7,572 nt of DNA. Origin: Chloroflexota bacterium. Lineage in GTDB: Bacteria > Chloroflexota > Dehalococcoidia > SM23-28-2 > RBG-16-64-32. Position numbers and translations under genes: made by a program. Location of the stretch: positions 1 through 7,572 of the forward strand of contig JACPQO010000100.1 in NCBI GenBank assembly GCA_016190405.1. The letters are read 5' to 3'. Every line of letters begins with the position of its first letter. Within the stretch, counting starts at the first letter, position 1. The notes under the pieces were generated by a model. The model was not told where the DNA came from. It saw only the letters and a program-made list of their open reading frames with translations, and ran no database searches. This document shows positions 6,007 through 7,572 of this stretch, one piece after another.

Positions 6007-6558
6007 GTGGGCACTAGGAACCACCCGCTCGTTTCCAACCAACCGTTCTTTGTCACCGTAGTGACCAGGAACCGGCAGCCGATCTTCCACGACCACAACG
6101 CAGCCGATCTGATGCTCACGGAATTGTGGCGCCTGCGCGAGGAGCTTCGCTTCGCACTGCTGGGCTACGTGGTGATGGTGGACCACATCCACTTGATCTT
6201 GGTGCCCGGCGAGGCCGCCAGCCTGAGCCAGATCATGCAACTGGTCAAGGGCAGGTTCGCCCGAGCCTGGAACGAGCGTCGCAGCCGCACGGGAAGCCTC
6301 TGGCAGTCGCGGTACTACGAGTCCGCCGTGCGGACGCAGGAGCAATTGACCAGCTGGATTGAGTACATTGACCGAAATCCGCTGGAGGCTGGCCTTGTAG
6401 CGTCAGCGCCGGAGTATCCCTATTGCTCCGCTGGCGGCAGGCTGGCGACGGACCTAGAAGCGTACCTCGACGGTTCGTGGGGCGGCCAGGCTAAAGCCTG
6501 GCCTTCGGATGAGAAGGGGCTCATGGCCGGCCGGGCTGAAGCCTGGCCTTCGGGGTAA
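6007..6558 (+). CDS. REP-associated tyrosine transposase (RAYT, IS200-like Y1/HUH family)
   Basis: A single-strand DNA transposase of the Y1_Tnp/HUH type expected to nick and join REP hairpins. The 183-aa product has the family start (FFVTVVTRNRQPIF, 14-27), the metal-binding HUH motif within VVMVDHIHLILVP (H60 and H62), SLSQIMQLVKGRFARAWN (72-89), LWQSRYYESAVR (98-109) and WIEYIDRNPLEAGLV (117-131) with the presumed catalytic Tyr120, then YPYCSAGG. Catalytic residues are intact, so it could be active. The start is GTG 6007, 5 nt after GGAGG. Residues from about 159 onward (GGQAKAWPS then GRAEAWPSG) are encoded by the two inverted REP repeats, so the ORF has read into its own repeats; the natural family domain ends near residue 155. 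It overlaps the end of the chimeric fragment ORF by 11 nt and stops 10 nt before aroKB. Confidence 0.93.
   Translation: MGTRNHPLVSNQPFFVTVVTRNRQPIFHDHNAADLMLTELWRLREELRFALLGYVVMVDHIHLILVPGEAASLSQIMQLVKGRFARAWNERRSRTGSLWQSRYYESAVRTQEQLTSWIEYIDRNPLEAGLVASAPEYPYCSAGGRLATDLEAYLDGSWGGQAKAWPSDEKGLMAGRAEAWPSG
6484..6553 (-). repeat. two REP-type repeats, inverted relative to the upstream pair
   Basis: Hairpins at 6484-6503 (GGCCAGGC, loop TAAA, GCCTGGCC) and 6529-6548 (GGCCGGGC, loop TGAA, GCCTGGCC), each followed by TTCGG. Read on the minus strand, each is GAA plus the hairpin, the same direction tag as the upstream pair, so these two are inverted copies. Unlike the upstream pair they lack the GACCGTCACCAGTCA extension. 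They lie wholly inside the 3' end of the RAYT reading frame, and the second ends 8 nt before the aroKB Shine-Dalgarno stretch. Confidence 0.87.
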
Positions 6559-6565
6559 GGGGGAG
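6557..6565 (+). promoter_or_regulatory. ribosome binding site of aroKB
   Basis: AAGGGGGAG overlaps the RAYT stop codon (TAA at 6556-6558) and lies 3-5 nt before the GTG at 6569. It supports that start and suggests translation of aroKB is close-coupled to the end of RAYT translation. Confidence 0.55.
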
Positions 6566-6568
6566 CCT

Positions 6569-7572
6569 GTGTCTCGCCGCCCCCTTCGCGTCATCCTCAC
6601 CGGCTTCTCCGGCACCGGCAAGACCGCCGTCGCTCGCTTTGACGCCGAGAAGCTGGGCTGGCAGGCCGTCGACACCGACGCCCTCATCCAGCAGGCCGCC
6701 GGGCGCCCCATCGCCGACATTTTCGCCCGCGACGGCGAGACCCGCTTCCGCGAGCTTGAAGCCCAGACCCTGCGCGACGCCTGCTCGCGGGAGCGCGCCG
6801 TCATCTCCACCGGCGGCGGCGCCCTCCTGCGCCCGGACAACCGCCGTCTCGTGGCGGACGGCGGCTTCATCGTCTGCCTGGAGGCGCGGCCCGAGACTAT
6901 CCTCCATCGCCTGCGCGAAGCCGCCGAAGAGGAGCCTCTTGACCGGCCGCTGCTGGCGGGGCCCGACCCCCTGGGCCGCATCCGCGAGCTGAAAGCCGCC
7001 CGTCAGCCCCTGTACGCCCTGGCCGACTGCACCGTGCACACCGACGGCCTCTCGCCGGAGGAGGTGGCCGACGAGGTTGCGCGCGCCTGGCGCCGCCGCT
7101 CGGCGGCCGCCCTGGCCGATCCGAGCCGCCTGCCAGCCCTGGCCGGGGCGCCGGTCATCGCGGCCGGTCCCGCGCCTGCGGGTGAAGCCTGCGTCGTGCG
7201 CACGCCGAGCGCGTCCTACCCCGTCTTCGTAGCGTGGGACGCCCTGTTCGACCTGGGCCGCCGCCTGCGCGAGGCCGGACTGACCCGCCAGGCCTACCTC
7301 ATCAGCGACGAGACCGTCTACGCCCGCTACGGCCCTCAGGCCGAGGCCGCCGTCCGCCAGGCCGACATCGCCGTCGACTCCTACAGCGTCCCGCCCGGCG
7401 AGGCCAGCAAGTCCCTGCAGACCGCCAGCGCCATCTTTGACTGGCTGGTCGAGCGCCGCGCCGAGCGTGGCGACACGCTGGTCGCTTTAGGCGGCGGTGT
7501 CGTGGGTGACCTGGGTGGCTTCGTGGCGGCGACGTTCCTGCGTGGCATCAACCTCGTCCAGGTGCCGACCAG
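6569..7572 (+). CDS. aroKB: shikimate kinase / 3-dehydroquinate synthase fusion, 5' part (runs off the window)
   Basis: Two shikimate enzymes in one chain. AroK phosphorylates shikimate with ATP; AroB turns DAHP into 3-dehydroquinate with NAD and a metal. The frame from GTG 6569 is open to the window end (334 residues). Kinase half, about 1-175: P-loop GFSGTGKT (12-19), DTD (35-37), GETRFRELE with Arg61, STGGG (80-84), DRPLL in the LID (Arg126) and RQPLY (Arg145); all expected binding residues are present. A linker of some 30 residues rich in Ala, Pro and Arg follows. AroB half, from about 205: YLISDETV (243-250), VPPGEASKSLQT (274-285) and the NAD-site GGGVVGDLGGFVAATFLRG (308-326), ending at QVPT where TTL normally follows. 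The metal ligands and C-terminal domain lie beyond the window. Such fusions are known in some bacteria (Thermotoga has one). The gene follows RAYT by 10 nt and may depend on read-through transcription from aroC. Confidence 0.95.
   Translation, partial: MSRRPLRVILTGFSGTGKTAVARFDAEKLGWQAVDTDALIQQAAGRPIADIFARDGETRFRELEAQTLRDACSRERAVISTGGGALLRPDNRRLVADGGFIVCLEARPETILHRLREAAEEEPLDRPLLAGPDPLGRIRELKAARQPLYALADCTVHTDGLSPEEVADEVARAWRRRSAAALADPSRLPALAGAPVIAAGPAPAGEACVVRTPSASYPVFVAWDALFDLGRRLREAGLTRQAYLISDETVYARYGPQAEAAVRQADIAVDSYSVPPGEASKSLQTASAIFDWLVERRAERGDTLVALGGGVVGDLGGFVAATFLRGINLVQVPT

Larger units (their letters stand above)
5917..6553 (+). mobile_element. REP-RAYT module (transposase gene flanked by inverted REP pairs)
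   Basis: The unit consists of two REPs in one direction, the RAYT gene, and two REPs in the other direction. In known RAYT systems the Y1 transposase acts on REP hairpins and is domesticated more often than it is an active transposon. The exact borders are not certain: no target duplication of the classic kind is seen (IS200/IS605-type enzymes make none), but sequences from a shikimate-kinase 5' end flank it on both sides (5853-5888 and 6587-6622). It interrupts what would otherwise be a compact aroE-aroC-aroKB operon. Confidence 0.75.

Overview
The window is GC-rich (strong G/C bias at third codon positions), gene-dense and transcribed from the + strand throughout. It looks like a chromosomal piece of a free-living bacterium. 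The order alaS - ruvX - mltG followed by shikimate-pathway genes, together with an AroK-AroB fusion, would fit Chloroflexota, but that is a modest-confidence inference; no rRNA or clade-specific marker is present.

Layout. (1) 1-1242: the 3' half of alaS (editing and C-terminal domains). (2) 1362-2907: ruvX and mltG, one base apart. This pair is bracketed by two intergenic copies of the same octamer-based inverted repeat (1269-1341 and 2911-2986). (3) 3006-5697: aroE, an unrecognised single-pass membrane protein, and aroC. They are tightly packed (2-nt gap, then a 4-nt ATGA overlap), as in a translationally coupled operon. (4) 5698-6558: a disturbed segment. It holds a truncated second copy of the 5' end of a shikimate-kinase gene, two tandem REP-type hairpins, a RAYT (REP-associated tyrosine transposase) gene, and two more REP hairpins in opposite orientation that overlap the RAYT 3' end. 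(5) 6569 to the window end: aroKB, a shikimate kinase fused to 3-dehydroquinate synthase, cut by the window edge.

Together aroE, aroC, aroK and aroB cover four of the seven shikimate steps: DAHP to dehydroquinate (AroB), dehydroshikimate to shikimate (AroE), shikimate to shikimate-3-phosphate (AroK) and EPSP to chorismate (AroC). alaS, ruvX and mltG are housekeeping genes for translation, RNA/DNA maintenance and cell-wall chain-length control.

The most unusual part is the REP/RAYT module lying between aroC and aroKB, with P-loop-coding sequence of a shikimate kinase on both sides of it. The second is the pair of octamer-repeat hairpins around ruvX-mltG. No CRISPR array, tRNA, rRNA or phage gene was seen, and no terminator with a T-tract was found. 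I do not see evidence for a wholly new multi-gene system; the novelty lies in the repeat architecture and in the membrane protein inside the aro cluster.
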